The position numbers and the translations under genes are program-made. Positions 43,170 to 54,100 of a stretch of DNA of 64,000 bases are shown piece by piece. The notes below the pieces were generated by a model. The model was not told the origin of the DNA and made no database searches. It saw nothing but the letters and a program-made list of their open reading frames with translations. The DNA lies in contig NZ_JAPCZF010000004.1 in assembly GCF_025938095.1 (NCBI RefSeq), forward strand, positions 248,001 to 312,000. Reading direction: 5' to 3'. This DNA is from Novosphingobium sp. JCM 18896 (GTDB lineage: Bacteria; Pseudomonadota; Alphaproteobacteria; Sphingomonadales; Sphingomonadaceae). Within the stretch, counting starts at the first letter, position 1; each line of letters opens with the position of its first letter.

Positions 43170-44182
43170 CACAGTGCATCCACGTCGATCACGGCCTGCG
43201 CGAAGGCGGCCGGCGCTTCCTGCGGCAGGTTGTGGCCCACGCCGCCGGTGATCAGGCGGTGCGCGTACTTGCCGGTGAACTTCGCGGCATAGTTGGCCGG
43301 ATCGGGATGCGGCGCGCCGTTGGCGTCGCCTTCCATCGTGATCGTGGGGATCGCGATGGTCGGGCCCGCCGCCAGCCGCGCCTCGAGCGCGTCGTATCGC
43401 GCTTCGCCTTCGGCCAGACCCAGCCGCCAGCGGTAGTTGTGGATGACGATGTCGACGTGATCGGGATTGACGAAAGAAGCTGCCGAGCGTGCGAAGGTCG
43501 CGTCGTCGAAGGCCCACTTCGGCGAGGCCTGTTCCCAGATCTGACGGTTGAAGGCATTGGTGTTGGCGGCATAGCCGGCGCGGCCGCGCTCCGTGGCGAA
43601 GTAGAACTGGTACCACCACTGGAGTTCGGCCTTGGGTGGCAGCGGCTTGGCATTGGCCGCCTGGCTGCCGATCAGATAGCCGCTGACCGAGACCAGCGCC
43701 TTGCACCGTTCGGGCCACAGCGCGGCCATGATGTCGGCGGTGCGCGCGCCCCAGTCGAAGCCTGCGACCACGGCCTGGCGGATGCCGAGCGCGTCCATCA
43801 GCGCGATGCCGTCCGCGGCGATCGCCGCCTGCTGACCGTTGCGGGGCCTCGCCGCGTCGCGGAAGCGCGTGCTGCCGTGGCCGCGCAGGTGCGGCACGAT
43901 CACGCGATAGCCCCTGGTCGCCAGCATTGGCGCCACTTCGGCAAAGGCGTGGATGTCGTAGGGCCAGCCGTGAAACAGCAGCACCGGCTTGCCGCGGGCG
44001 GGCCCCATCTCGACGTAACCGATCGAGAGCGGCCCGGCGTCGATCTGCTTGAGGCCGGTGAACGGCGCTGGCGTCGCAGCGGCGACCGCCGATCCGGCGG
44101 GGGCCAGGGCAGCGGCGGTGACAAGCGTCGCCAGGCCGAGGAAATCGCGGCGCGGCAGGGCGGGGGCGTCGAAGGCGGTCAT
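43169..44182 (-). CDS. Tat-exported alpha/beta hydrolase, dehalogenase/epoxide-hydrolase type
   Basis: The 337-residue protein starts with a Tat signal, PRRDFLGLATLVTAAALAPA. The core has LLFHGWPYDIHAF, a nucleophile aspartate in VAGFDWGARTADI, and the catalytic His in GGVGHNLPQEAP. An Asp nucleophile with HGWP points to epoxide hydrolase or haloacid/haloalkane dehalogenase chemistry rather than an esterase. It is the first gene of a minus-strand unit with cytochrome P460 and perhaps the SDR, and is divergent from a large regulator gene, which is a likely controller. Confidence 0.9.
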   Translation of the reverse strand: MTAFDAPALPRRDFLGLATLVTAAALAPAGSAVAAATPAPFTGLKQIDAGPLSIGYVEMGPARGKPVLLFHGWPYDIHAFAEVAPMLATRGYRVIVPHLRGHGSTRFRDAARPRNGQQAAIAADGIALMDALGIRQAVVAGFDWGARTADIMAALWPERCKALVSVSGYLIGSQAANAKPLPPKAELQWWYQFYFATERGRAGYAANTNAFNRQIWEQASPKWAFDDATFARSAASFVNPDHVDIVIHNYRWRLGLAEGEARYDALEARLAAGPTIAIPTITMEGDANGAPHPDPANYAAKFTGKYAHRLITGGVGHNLPQEAPAAFAQAVIDVDAL

Positions 44183-44520
44183 CTCGGGTCATCCTTCCGG
44201 TCGTGGTCTCGGCCCGACATCGAATAGGCCGAGCCGGTCTGAAGCGCCCGTTATGGCTTGTGAGATCGCGTATCGTGCCGGCTAACAGCACCTAACTGGC
44301 CGCGCGCACGCGAAGGGGCATTGTCGGGTGATCGCCGATGACCAGGAAACCGCCGTGCCGCCAAGTCCGTCCGAATGCACAGTCGTGCCGCAGCCCGTCA
44401 TTGACCTGTACCCCGCGAGCGAGGAAAGCTCATACCAATGGATACTAGGGCGCGGGCGCCCAGCGCGCGATACCGCCAGGCCCAAGGCCCGGCGGGGCGC
44501 TAGTCGGAAGGCATCGGATT
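44183..44520. other. Divergent intergenic region between hydrolase and regulator genes
   Basis: This 338-base gap lies between two outward-reading genes and so should hold promoters for both. No reading frame in it looks coding. CGGAAGG nine bases before 44521 is a good ribosome site for the regulator's GTG start. No clear long palindrome was found by eye, though binding sites for the winged-helix regulator would be expected here. Confidence 0.5.
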
Positions 44521-47274
44521 GTGGAGGACAGGCCTGCTCTTCCCCCGATCGGAGAAGTCGCCTTCGGCCCCTTCTGCCTGAATTCGCGCGAACGCTCGCT
44601 CACGCGCGACGGCGCGCGCGTCGAGATCGGCGGGCGCTCGCTCGACCTGCTGACCGCGCTGGTCGAGCAACCCGGTAAGGTCTTGTCGAAGCGCGAACTC
44701 CTGCAGCGCGTCTGGCCCGACGTCATCGTCGAGGACGGCAGCCTGCGCTTCCACATGGTGGGCCTGCGCCGCGCGCTGGGCGATGGCGAGGGCGGTGCGC
44801 GCTACATCGCGACGCAGGTCGGCGTCGGCTATGCCTTCGTCGCACCTGTCCAATCGCAGGGTACGCCGGCTTCGGCCGAACCGCAGCTGTCGCGCGAGAC
44901 TTCGCCGGCGCGCAAGCCGGTCAACCTGCCGCCGCGGCTGTCGAAGCTTATCGGCCGCGAATCCGATCTGGTGCTGCTCGAAGCGCGCGTGGTCGAGACG
45001 CCGCTCTTCACGATCCTCGGCTCGGGCGGCGTCGGCAAGACCTCGCTGGCGATCGAGCTCGGGCATCGGCTGGTCGACCGGTTCGACGGCCAGGTCGTGT
45101 TCGTCGACTTCGGAATGCTCGAAAACCCGGCGCTCGTGCCCTCGATGATAGCCGGCGCCATGGGGGTGGGCGTGCTCAGCGAGGAGCCGCTGGCGGTGAT
45201 CCTCGGGCACTTGCGCGACCTGTCGTTCCTGCTCGTCCTCGACAATTGCGAGCACATCGTCGAGCCCGTCGCGCGGGTCATCGAGCGCATCCTCGAAGAG
45301 TGTCCCGGCGTGCGGATAGTCGCCACCTCGCGCGAGCCGCTCCGAGTCCGCGAGGAGCACGTCCATCGGCTCCATGCACTCGACTATCCCGTGGATACGG
45401 GCGGTCTCTCGCGCGACGAACTTCTGGCCTATCCGGCCGTCCAGCTATTCTGGGAACGCGCCTCGGCCGCCGACAGCACGATGATGCTCGACGCCGAGGC
45501 CGCGCAACTGATCGCCGACATGTGCCGTCAGCTCGACGGCATGGCCCTGCCGATCGAGCTCGCCGCCGTTCGGGCCGCGACGCATGGCCTTTCCGCGACC
45601 GCGCGTCAGCTCGGCGAGCGTTTCAGTCTGGCCTGGGCGGGGCGCCGTACCGCGCAACCGCGCCAACAGACGCTGCAAGCCATGCTCGACTGGAGCCACG
45701 CTCTGCTCTCGGAGGCCGAGCGGCTGGTGCTCGCGCGGCTCTCGGTCTTCGTCGGTCCCTTTTCGATCGACGCGGCGATCGCCGTGGTCGGCGATGCGGC
45801 CATGGGCGCCGACGCTATCGTTGTTGTGCTCGACGAACTCGTTGCCAAGTCGCTGGTGGCGCCCAATCGCCTGCGCAACGGCACCTATCGCCTGCTCGAG
45901 ATGACTCGTGCCTATGCGCGCGAGAAGCTCGCGGCGCAGGGCGTGGAGGCCGCCAAGGCCGTCGCCTGCCGTCATGCCGCCTTCTATCTGAGCGAGCTCG
46001 AAGCGATCCCCGAGGAGGGCGCGAACGCGCTTCGCGACATCGCGCCGCTGCGCCAGCAACTGGGCAATATCCGCAGCGCGCTCGACTGGTGCTTCGGCGA
46101 AAGTGGCAATCGTGCGATGGCCGTGCGCTTCGCCGCGGCGAGCGTGCCGGTGTTCCTCAACCTTTCGCATCTGATCGAATGTCGCGGTTGGTCTATGCGG
46201 GCGCTCGACTTGATCGAGAATTCGCGGCGCGGGACCGCGACCGAATTCGAACTGCAGGGCGCGCTCGGCCTCTCGCTGATGTTCACGCGCGGCAACAGCC
46301 AGGCGGCGGGAGCCGCGCTCGCCCGCGCGCTCGATATCGCGACCGCGCTCGGGGATCGCTGGAACGAGCTGCGCATGCTCGGCCGGCTCCACATCTTCCA
46401 CGAACGCATCGGCGACTATGCCATCGCCGTCGACCATGCCGAACGAGCCGTGCGCGTTGCCGAGGAGATCGGCGAGCCCGAGGCCCTGGGCATCGCCTAT
46501 TCGCTGTCGGGCATCTCGCAGCACCTGGCCGGCGATCAGGCGCGCGCGCGCCGCGAACTGGAGCTGTCGCTGGCGAACAGTCCCCCCTCGCAGCGCAACC
46601 GCACGATCCACTACGGCTTCGATCATCGCAACCGCTCGGGCATCGCCCTGGCACGCGTCTTATGGTTGTCAGGGCAGGCTGACCAGGGGCGCCAGGTTGC
46701 CGAGCAGACCCTGCGCGAGGCCGAGCGGCTCGATCATCCGGTGACTCATTGCATCGCGCTGATCTGGTCGCTGACGGTCCACCTCTGGAGGGAAGACTTC
46801 GCTTCGGCCGAAACCGCGCTCGCGGCCTTTGCCGATTGCGCCGAGGCCAATGCGCTGGAGCCCTACATCGCCGCGGCTGAGGGCTTCCGCGGCGAGCTGG
46901 CGATCGCGCGCGGGGTCACTGGCGAGGCGATCGATGCGCTTCGAACCAGCCTATCGGGTATGCGCGCGGCGCGTTACGAGCTGCAGACGACCTTGTTCTC
47001 GCTGGCGCTGGCGCGCGCGCTGAGGCTCGACGCGCGTCGTGAAGAGGCGCGCGAAGTCATCGACGCGACAGAGGTCATCTGCATCGCGCGTGGCGAGCTT
47101 TTCGCCATGCCCGAACTCATGCGGATCAAGGCCGAGATCCTGCGCGACGCCGGCGATCACGCCGCGAGCGAGGCGATGCTGCGAGAGGCGCGGGATCTGG
47201 CGCGGGCGCAGGGTGCGCTGGCTTGGGAACTGCGCGTCGCGACGGCGCTGGCATCCAACACTGAGATTTCATGA
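44521..47274 (+). CDS. Winged-helix/NTPase/helical-repeat transcriptional regulator (917 aa)
   Basis: The first about 100 residues are an OmpR-like winged helix (VLSKRELLQRVWPDVIVEDG, GVGYAFVAP). An NTPase domain follows with Walker A GSGGVGKTSLA near residue 165 and Walker B LLVLDNCEHI. The second half (about 520-917) is a helical solenoid that resembles tetratricopeptide repeats. The architecture is that of STAND-type regulators, in which ligand binding to the repeats triggers NTP-dependent activation. It uses a GTG start. An esterase gene overlaps its end by four bases, and a hydrolase-P460 unit is divergent; both are candidate targets. Confidence 0.88.
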   Translation: MEDRPALPPIGEVAFGPFCLNSRERSLTRDGARVEIGGRSLDLLTALVEQPGKVLSKRELLQRVWPDVIVEDGSLRFHMVGLRRALGDGEGGARYIATQVGVGYAFVAPVQSQGTPASAEPQLSRETSPARKPVNLPPRLSKLIGRESDLVLLEARVVETPLFTILGSGGVGKTSLAIELGHRLVDRFDGQVVFVDFGMLENPALVPSMIAGAMGVGVLSEEPLAVILGHLRDLSFLLVLDNCEHIVEPVARVIERILEECPGVRIVATSREPLRVREEHVHRLHALDYPVDTGGLSRDELLAYPAVQLFWERASAADSTMMLDAEAAQLIADMCRQLDGMALPIELAAVRAATHGLSATARQLGERFSLAWAGRRTAQPRQQTLQAMLDWSHALLSEAERLVLARLSVFVGPFSIDAAIAVVGDAAMGADAIVVVLDELVAKSLVAPNRLRNGTYRLLEMTRAYAREKLAAQGVEAAKAVACRHAAFYLSELEAIPEEGANALRDIAPLRQQLGNIRSALDWCFGESGNRAMAVRFAAASVPVFLNLSHLIECRGWSMRALDLIENSRRGTATEFELQGALGLSLMFTRGNSQAAGAALARALDIATALGDRWNELRMLGRLHIFHERIGDYAIAVDHAERAVRVAEEIGEPEALGIAYSLSGISQHLAGDQARARRELELSLANSPPSQRNRTIHYGFDHRNRSGIALARVLWLSGQADQGRQVAEQTLREAERLDHPVTHCIALIWSLTVHLWREDFASAETALAAFADCAEANALEPYIAAAEGFRGELAIARGVTGEAIDALRTSLSGMRAARYELQTTLFSLALARALRLDARREEAREVIDATEVICIARGELFAMPELMRIKAEILRDAGDHAASEAMLREARDLARAQGALAWELRVATALASNTEIS

Positions 47275-48224
47275 CCAAGGCCCCGAGTTACGACGCCGAA
47301 CTCGCGGCTATTCTTCCCGGCCTCGACGGCTTCGTGCCGCGCGGCATGACACTGGCCGACCTTCCGCGGTTTCGCGCGCTCAGCGCGCAGAGCCGCGAGG
47401 ACCTGATCGGCGACGTCGCGGTCGATTGCATCGACATGTCGATCGCGGGCCATGATGGTGCGGAGCTGACCGTCTCGGTCATCACGCGGCGCGGAAGGAC
47501 GGGGCGCGGGCCGAGCATCTACTGCATCCACGGCGGCGGGATGGTCATGGGCACGCGCTTTTCGGGCATGGCCCCGGCGGTGCAATGGGCGATCGAACAC
47601 GATGCGGTCTGCGTCACCATCGAATATCGGCTGGCACCCGAGTTCCCGGCACCGATTGGCCTCGAAGATTGCTATGCCGGGCTGTGCTGGATGGCCGAGC
47701 AGGCCGAGGCGCTCGGTCTGGATCGTGAGCGGATCGTCGTCTTCGGTGGCAGCGGCGGTGGCGGGCTCGCTGCGGGTGTAGCGTTGCTCTCGCGCGATCG
47801 CGCAGGTCCGCGACTTCTCGGGCAATTGCTGCAATGCCCGATGCTCGACGACCGCGACCGGACGTCCTCGACGATTGCCAACGATGGCATCGGGGTGTGG
47901 GACCGCGTGAGCAATCGTACCGCCTGGCAAGCGCTCCTCGGCGAGCGTTACGGGGCCGCCGACATCGATCCGGCAATCGCACCGTCGCGTGCGATGGATT
48001 TGTCCGGGCTCCCGCCGACCTTCATCGACGTAGCCTCCGAAGAGGTCTTCCGCGACGAAGCGGTCGACTATGCACGCCGGATCTGGGCGGCGGGTGGCGC
48101 CTGCGAATTGCACGTCTGGAGCGGCGCCTTCCACGGATTTTACGACATCGCGCCGCAGACGAGGATCGCAAAGGAGTGCCTTGCGGCGCGGGATGCGTGG
48201 CTGGCGCGTCTGCTGACGCGATAG
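47271..48224 (+). CDS. HSL-family alpha/beta hydrolase (esterase)
   Basis: The 317-residue protein has the hormone-sensitive-lipase signature: the oxyanion motif CIHGGGMVMG around residue 87, the nucleophile serine in FGGSGGGGLAAG near residue 160, and SGAFHGFYD containing the catalytic histidine near the end. There is no signal peptide, so it is cytosolic. Such enzymes cleave short-chain esters. The ATG overlaps the regulator's stop codon (ATGA), so the two are translated together, and the esterase is the most direct partner of the regulator. Confidence 0.92.
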   Translation: MTKAPSYDAELAAILPGLDGFVPRGMTLADLPRFRALSAQSREDLIGDVAVDCIDMSIAGHDGAELTVSVITRRGRTGRGPSIYCIHGGGMVMGTRFSGMAPAVQWAIEHDAVCVTIEYRLAPEFPAPIGLEDCYAGLCWMAEQAEALGLDRERIVVFGGSGGGGLAAGVALLSRDRAGPRLLGQLLQCPMLDDRDRTSSTIANDGIGVWDRVSNRTAWQALLGERYGAADIDPAIAPSRAMDLSGLPPTFIDVASEEVFRDEAVDYARRIWAAGGACELHVWSGAFHGFYDIAPQTRIAKECLAARDAWLARLLTR

Positions 48225-48490
48225 CTTAGAACGCCGACAAAGCTGTCCTTGGAGCCCCGGGTCCAAGATACCTGCTAGCGGTCATTCGACTTGCGATGCC
48301 AGGGCCACGCTGCAGCCGATCGAGTAATATTGTCCGACTTCTAAGCTCTAGGAAAACAACTTCGCAGTAAAATTTGTCCTTTTTCCAAAGATATGTCGAC
48401 AGAGATCCAAATTTTACTAGCAATTTTCGATTGCAATTGATGAAAAATAAAGTAATAGATAGGGGTTGGAAGTCAATATTCGGGGGAATC

Positions 48491-50362
48491 ATGAATAATT
48501 TTATGATCGCGCACTTCGGCGCATTCATGATGACAGCCTTGAGCATGAATCCTGCTCAAGCAGCCGACGACCCGGCACTTCCAGAACGTTTCAAGGCCTG
48601 CATGCGAGAGAGCGCTTTCGATACCACGAACACGCGGGTCTACGTCAAGTGCAACGACGCTGCGGCATCCGATTATTACGGACGGATATGGTTGAGTTTC
48701 TCGGCGCCAGAACTGGATGAATCTTATGTTGACAGTATGACAAGGTCCGAGAAGAGAGATTTTTTTGAGCGGGTTGCCAGCTTATTTGTTCGGAGGAGCA
48801 AGTCCGGTTCTCTGGTGGCTCGGATAGGTGTAAGCCAAAATGGTGGTCCTTCTACCGAGATAGCGGTAATCGAACTCGCTAGATTTTCACGCTCAAGTGG
48901 CGGATCCAGGGGCTTCGCGATCAATGAAAGCGGCGCCATCCTTAACTCGTTCCTCGGGCCCACTTTCATTGGCAGTTCAACTGTCACGGCAGTCCGGATC
49001 GATTTGCAGTTCCTTTCGCTGAAAACGAATAAGACTGCTATCGTGGACACATTCTTCAAAGCACGCGATGCGGCTGCGAAAGTTGCGTTGATCCGGAGCG
49101 TCGCTGACATTCCACAGGAAGCGCGTGACGCGCTGGTGCAGGTGGAGAATGCGATAGCTGCCACATATGATGCCCAGACCGAACGGCCACAGCCGATCTG
49201 GCTCACTTTTGATCGTCTATCGGCAAATGCCGTGCGTAAGACCGTGACTTTCCTCGATACTGCAAAAAAGCAGCCGGGTTTTCTATTTGTGGCAGTTTCC
49301 CGGTTGCCCACGATCCTCACGGAAGCGCCTGGTCCCGGGGAGAAGCTCGTTTACGGTGATGGGCGCTACTCGAGCGAAGTGGCCAATCGCATTCTTAATC
49401 AGCAAGTTAAAGGCAAGACCTTGCGTGAATATGTGCGTGAGAAGATGCCCAGCGACTACGAGGCCCTAGCCACCGGTGCGGATCCTGTTGCCTTTCTAGC
49501 GGCAGCTAAAGCGCTCAAGGCCGTTGTGGAAGGCAGTGACCTGGGTCTCAACGCAAGCGACCAAACCGCGGCGAAGTGGGCATTTCTCGCTCCTTCTGCA
49601 CTGATGACCAATCCGGATGTGCGCAGAGCTTACATACTTGCCGGTGAGGAACACGACGGTACGCTTAAAGCGTATGGTCTGGGCTTGCCGCGAATAGATC
49701 CGCCTGCATTGACGTCGGCTGAAAAAGAAATTGTTGATGAGGGTGAGGCCTCGGCTGACCGTGCTCACGATGCAGAAGTCTTAGCGAACAACGCTGCTGA
49801 ACGAGCTTCACTTGCCGCTGCCGAAACATTTCAGCCGGATATCGCGGGCAAACCTTCGCTCCGCCGTACGGAGCATCGGTCTGGCCTCTGGGATTATCGT
49901 GGTGAACCCAAGGTTGACGGTGCGACGTTTTATGGCGAGGTTGCAGCTTATCGATGGAATTCCACGGCAGCAATGGCGGCTGGTGCGGCGTCGGAAAGCT
50001 TTACAGGGGAGAAGTACCTCGGAATGCTGAGTACGGCAGGCAACGAACTCCGCCGTGCAGGCTACGGCAAAGTCAGCTTCGACGGTGATGCGGCCAAGGC
50101 CGGCATTGATTTCTACGCAGGTGAATTCTCAAGTGGGGCAATCAGCGGGTTTGGCCGTATGGTGTGGGCCGATGGGAGCGAATATCGCGGCCGCTTTGCG
50201 AGTGGTGCTCCTACCGGAGCTGGGCTCTACAAGAGTATCGATGGTGAAAACTACTTCGTTGAATATCTCAGTGGGGAGCGCAGACCTACCGCAATTCATC
50301 TCACTGGAAATGGGAAGCAGATCGCGGGAAGTTGGGCGGGTGATACCTTTAAAGCGCGTTAG
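48491..50362 (+). CDS. Secreted protein of unknown function with C-terminal MORN-like repeats (623 aa)
   Basis: The start MNNFMIAHFGAFMMTALSMN has GGGGG upstream and gives a signal peptide ending near AQAAD. The body has a DUF-like N-terminal half (NDAAASDYYGRIWLSFSAPE) and a coiled, charged middle (EKEIVDEGEASADRAHDAEV). The C-terminal 150 residues hold MORN-like units, YAGEFSSGAISGFGRMVWAD and EYRGRFASGAPTGAGLYKSI. MORN repeats commonly bind membranes or scaffold proteins. Base composition is visibly more AT-rich than all neighbours, as is the 266-base gap before it, which suggests acquisition by transfer. No enzyme motif is seen. Confidence 0.78.
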   Translation: MNNFMIAHFGAFMMTALSMNPAQAADDPALPERFKACMRESAFDTTNTRVYVKCNDAAASDYYGRIWLSFSAPELDESYVDSMTRSEKRDFFERVASLFVRRSKSGSLVARIGVSQNGGPSTEIAVIELARFSRSSGGSRGFAINESGAILNSFLGPTFIGSSTVTAVRIDLQFLSLKTNKTAIVDTFFKARDAAAKVALIRSVADIPQEARDALVQVENAIAATYDAQTERPQPIWLTFDRLSANAVRKTVTFLDTAKKQPGFLFVAVSRLPTILTEAPGPGEKLVYGDGRYSSEVANRILNQQVKGKTLREYVREKMPSDYEALATGADPVAFLAAAKALKAVVEGSDLGLNASDQTAAKWAFLAPSALMTNPDVRRAYILAGEEHDGTLKAYGLGLPRIDPPALTSAEKEIVDEGEASADRAHDAEVLANNAAERASLAAAETFQPDIAGKPSLRRTEHRSGLWDYRGEPKVDGATFYGEVAAYRWNSTAAMAAGAASESFTGEKYLGMLSTAGNELRRAGYGKVSFDGDAAKAGIDFYAGEFSSGAISGFGRMVWADGSEYRGRFASGAPTGAGLYKSIDGENYFVEYLSGERRPTAIHLTGNGKQIAGSWAGDTFKAR

Positions 50363-50528
50363 GGCGATGCGGTGCTCAAAAACGAAGTGCGGACAGAGGG
50401 CATTCTCAGAACGCCAACATAGCCGATATTTCTGTGCCGTTCCGTTCGGGATGAAGGTAGTCCTTCGTCCATCATCGGCCGCGGTGGGATTATTTTTAGC
50501 CTCATGACGCTCGACTGCGAGATGTCGC

Positions 50529-51161
50529 TCAAGAGAAAGGATTGATGTAGCCTCGACGCGTGGCGAGCGTAACTGCATGGGTCCGGTCATGAACGCCGAG
50601 TTTCGTGAAGATCGCCTTCAACTGAGCTTTTATGGTGTCGTTCGAGAGGTTTAATCGCCAGGCGATCTGCTTGTTGGCGTGCCCCTCGGAAACGAGCCTG
50701 AGGATTTCGACCTCGCGATCGGTCAGCATGTCGTCGAGAGCATGGGTGGCAATGGCATGAGCGATGTCGGCAGAGATCGCTCGTCGGCCTGAATGAACGG
50801 ATCGGATGGCGTCGATCAGCTCGAGACGAATTCCATTCTTGAGTAGATAACCGGCGGCGCCCGCTCTCATGGCGCGCGCTGCGTTCGCATCTCCGGGGTA
50901 GGTCGTCAGCACCAAGATGCGCGCGTCCGGCGCAAGGCTGCGTATCTCGGCGATCGCCTCGACGCCGCCCATGCCTGGCATCTGTACATCCATCAGCGTC
51001 AGATCGGGCGAAAGCTCGCGGAACTTCTCGATCGCCTCGATACCGTTCGACGCTTCGCCGACGGGCTCCATGTCGGCCTGCCGGCTGAGCAGCGCGGCGA
51101 TGCCGTCGCGCACCATCGGATGATCGTCGACGATGAGGACGCGGATGGGCGGCGGCATCAT
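50529..51161 (-). CDS. LuxR/NarL-family response regulator
   Basis: The 210-residue protein has a receiver domain with the acidic pair Asp12-Asp13, the phosphorylation site Asp58 in LTLMDVQMPGMGG, Thr in VLTTYPGD and Lys in YLLKNG. Its C-terminal LuxR helix-turn-helix contains LTDREVEILRLVSEGHANKQ and RLNLSNDTIKAQLKAIFTKL. Its start overlaps the stop of the sensor kinase gene (ATGA), so the two form a cognate pair. The target genes may be the hydrolase/isochorismatase group just beyond the kinase, but this is inference. Confidence 0.95.
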   Translation of the reverse strand: MMPPPIRVLIVDDHPMVRDGIAALLSRQADMEPVGEASNGIEAIEKFRELSPDLTLMDVQMPGMGGVEAIAEIRSLAPDARILVLTTYPGDANAARAMRAGAAGYLLKNGIRLELIDAIRSVHSGRRAISADIAHAIATHALDDMLTDREVEILRLVSEGHANKQIAWRLNLSNDTIKAQLKAIFTKLGVHDRTHAVTLATRRGYINPFS

Positions 51162-54100
51162 GATCTCCCCGGTCGGGTAGTGCGGCGATCGTAGGCGATC
51201 GTACCCGGGATTGTCAGCAGGACTTCGGTCCCGCGATCGTTCTGGCGCCGGATCACGAGGCGGCCGCGCAGCCGCCTGGCGCGTTCCGCCATGCCGATCA
51301 GCCCATAGTGGCCCGCCTTGCCGCCGGCCGCCGCGATTTGCGCGTCTATTCCGCGGCCGTTGTCCGCGAAGCGGATCCGCAGGTTCGGCAGGTAGTGGAT
51401 TTCGACCGTCACCTCGGTGGCGTCGGCATGACGTCGGATATTGAAAAGCGCTTCGCTTGCGATCCGCGAAATTTCGTCGAGCGTCGCCGGATCGAGACGT
51501 CGCGCCGCGGCGTCCGAGGAAATCGACACGCTGACGGCGGCGCCGAATTCCAGACGAGCGATAAGGTCGCAGAGCATCTGCTCGAGATCGCCATCCTGCT
51601 GCGTGCGCAGTTCGCGCACCCTGTCGCGCCCTTCGGCGATGACCTTGTCGGCCGTATCGATCGCGGTGATCAGCGAGGCGCGTTCGGGGGCGCCCTCCGG
51701 CAGATCGTCGGCGGCCAATTGAAAGCGAAGCGTCAGGGCCTGGACCGATTGCAGCAGGGTGTCGTGGAGTTCGCGGGCGATCCGCTCGCGTTCCTCGGCC
51801 CTCTCGGTCATCCGCATGCGGATGCGTTCGGCAACGCTGCGCAACCGCATCGAATAGGCAAACCACAGCAGCGCGAGCAGCGCGGCCGCACATAGCAGCT
51901 TGAAGGGCCAGCTCTGCACGAAAGTGGGCTCGATTTCGAAGTTCAGCGTGGCGCCCTTGCGGTTCCAGACGCCGTCGCTGTTTCGCGCGATCACCTGGAA
52001 GCGATACCGACCGGGGCTCAGGTTGGCGTAGGAAGCCGTCCGTCGAGCCCCCGCATCGACCCAGGCATCGTCGACGCCTTCGAGCCGGTAGCGGAAGTGC
52101 ACGCGCTGCGGCACGGTGAAGCTCAAACCCGCATAGGCTATGTCGATCACGCGCGAGCCCTTGGGGAGGACGACATCGATCGGATCGCGCCATGTCCGCC
52201 CGCCGCTTGCGAGCGATCGGATCGTCACCGGTGGCGGGAGACTGTTCGGCTGGAGGTGTACAGGGTCGAAGAAGGCGGCGCCCTGGCGGTTGAGAAACCA
52301 GATTCTGCCATCGCCGCCAACGCCGCTTTGCGGGCCCGAAAAGCCGCCTTGTTGAACGGTGCTGGCCAGCCCGTCCAAGGCGTCGAACTTGGTGTAGGGC
52401 AGCGGCGCGCGCGGATCGTCGAAAGCGCGATCGAAATCGGCCGTGGCGACCTTGTATACGCCGGTGCGGCTGAACAGCCAGGTCGTCCCGTCGGCAGTCT
52501 GCTGGAGTGTCCGGATCCAGGTGATCCAGGGAAGGCGTTTCTCGTCGAGATGGCGCAGGATATTTCCGCGCCTGCGCACGAGGCCGGTGCTGCCGCTGAT
52601 GAACAGGTCGTCCGAGCCCGGGCGATTTCCGGGCATCATCGCCCAGGGGGTGCCGACGCCCGTTGCCGCCAGGCCAATCCTCTCGAGCCGATCGCCATGC
52701 AGAATGGCGATGTCGGGCGGAACGATCAGGGCGAGATCGCCCTGCGCCGTCGTGGTCAGGTCCCAGATCTTGAGCTTGGCGAGCGCGCCTTCGGCCCGAT
52801 GCCAGCCGGATGTGTCGCGCCACAGGAGGCCGCCGCCGGCGAGCCCGAGCCAGAGGCGGCTGCTACCGTCTTCGGCGCAGGAAATCTTCGCCTCGCCGCC
52901 CGGATAGCCTGGGGATCTGTCCGCTCGATCGCCGTGCACGCGTATCACCTGGCCGGGCTCGACGACCCAGACGCCCCCCGCACGAGCGGGGCAGATCGAG
53001 ATCTCGTCGGTGCTCAACGTCAGAACCTGCCTGGCGGCGGCCTGCGGAGAAACGCGGAACAGCGTCCGGCGTGACCCGATGTAGATGGTCCCGTCGCTGG
53101 CGCGAGCCATCGCGAGCCCATGTTCGGGATCGGCCGGGACCAGGGTGTCCTGCTGGGCCGCGGCCCGGCGAAATTGATCTATGCCGCTTTCCGTCGTGAT
53201 CCAGACATTGCCCTCGCGATCGATGAGCGACGCATAGGTCGTGTCGGACGTGAGGCCGTTTGCGGCACCAAATCGCTGGAGCCGCGCGCCGGGTGTGCCG
53301 GGCCGGGCCAGCGGATCGGCGATGTGGAACATGCCCGCCGCCGCGGTCGTGCCCCAAAGCCCACCACTGCCGTCGAAGCTTATGGCGGCGCGGACCACGC
53401 CTGGCACGGGCGGAAAGGCGATGCCCGGGCGCGCGGGCGCGCCGCGAGCGTCGAACAGCATGCGCGTGCCGTTGGCATCTGAGGCCCATAGCGCGCCACT
53501 GTGATCGAGCGCGATCTTGGGGCGTCCCGAGAGCCGCACGGGCACGGTTCGAAACCGTGTCGCACGCGGGGGCAGGAACGCCAACGCGCCGCTTTCACCA
53601 TCCTCTGCGCTCAGTGCGGCCCACAGCCCGCCGTCGCGTGCCATGATCAGGTCCATGATGTAGCCGCTCGGCAGTCCCAGGGCGTCGTCCATGGACTCCC
53701 AGCGAGAACCGCGCAGCCGCTGCAGCCGCTTGTCGAGGCCCATCGAAGACGCCCAGACCGTGCCGTCGGGCATCTGGGCGAAGGCTGCCAGACCGCGCGG
53801 CGGATCGGGCATGTGCATGTCCTGCAGGGCACCATTGCGGTAGACGGCCACCCCACCTGTATCGCGCAGGCCGATCCAGAGCTCGCCGCGGGCGCTGACC
53901 ATGAGCGCCGATGGCGACGCGTGCCGCTTGCCGGACCGTTCAGGCCAGTCGATCCGCTCGAAGGTCGCCCCGTCGAAGCGATAGAGCGCATCGCCGGCGA
54001 GCCACAGGTAGCCGTCCGGGGTCTGCGCGATCCTCAGGAGCCCGTCGGGGGCGCCGTCGTCAGCGGCGGCGCGGACGTGCTTGTAAGCCTCGAAACCCGG

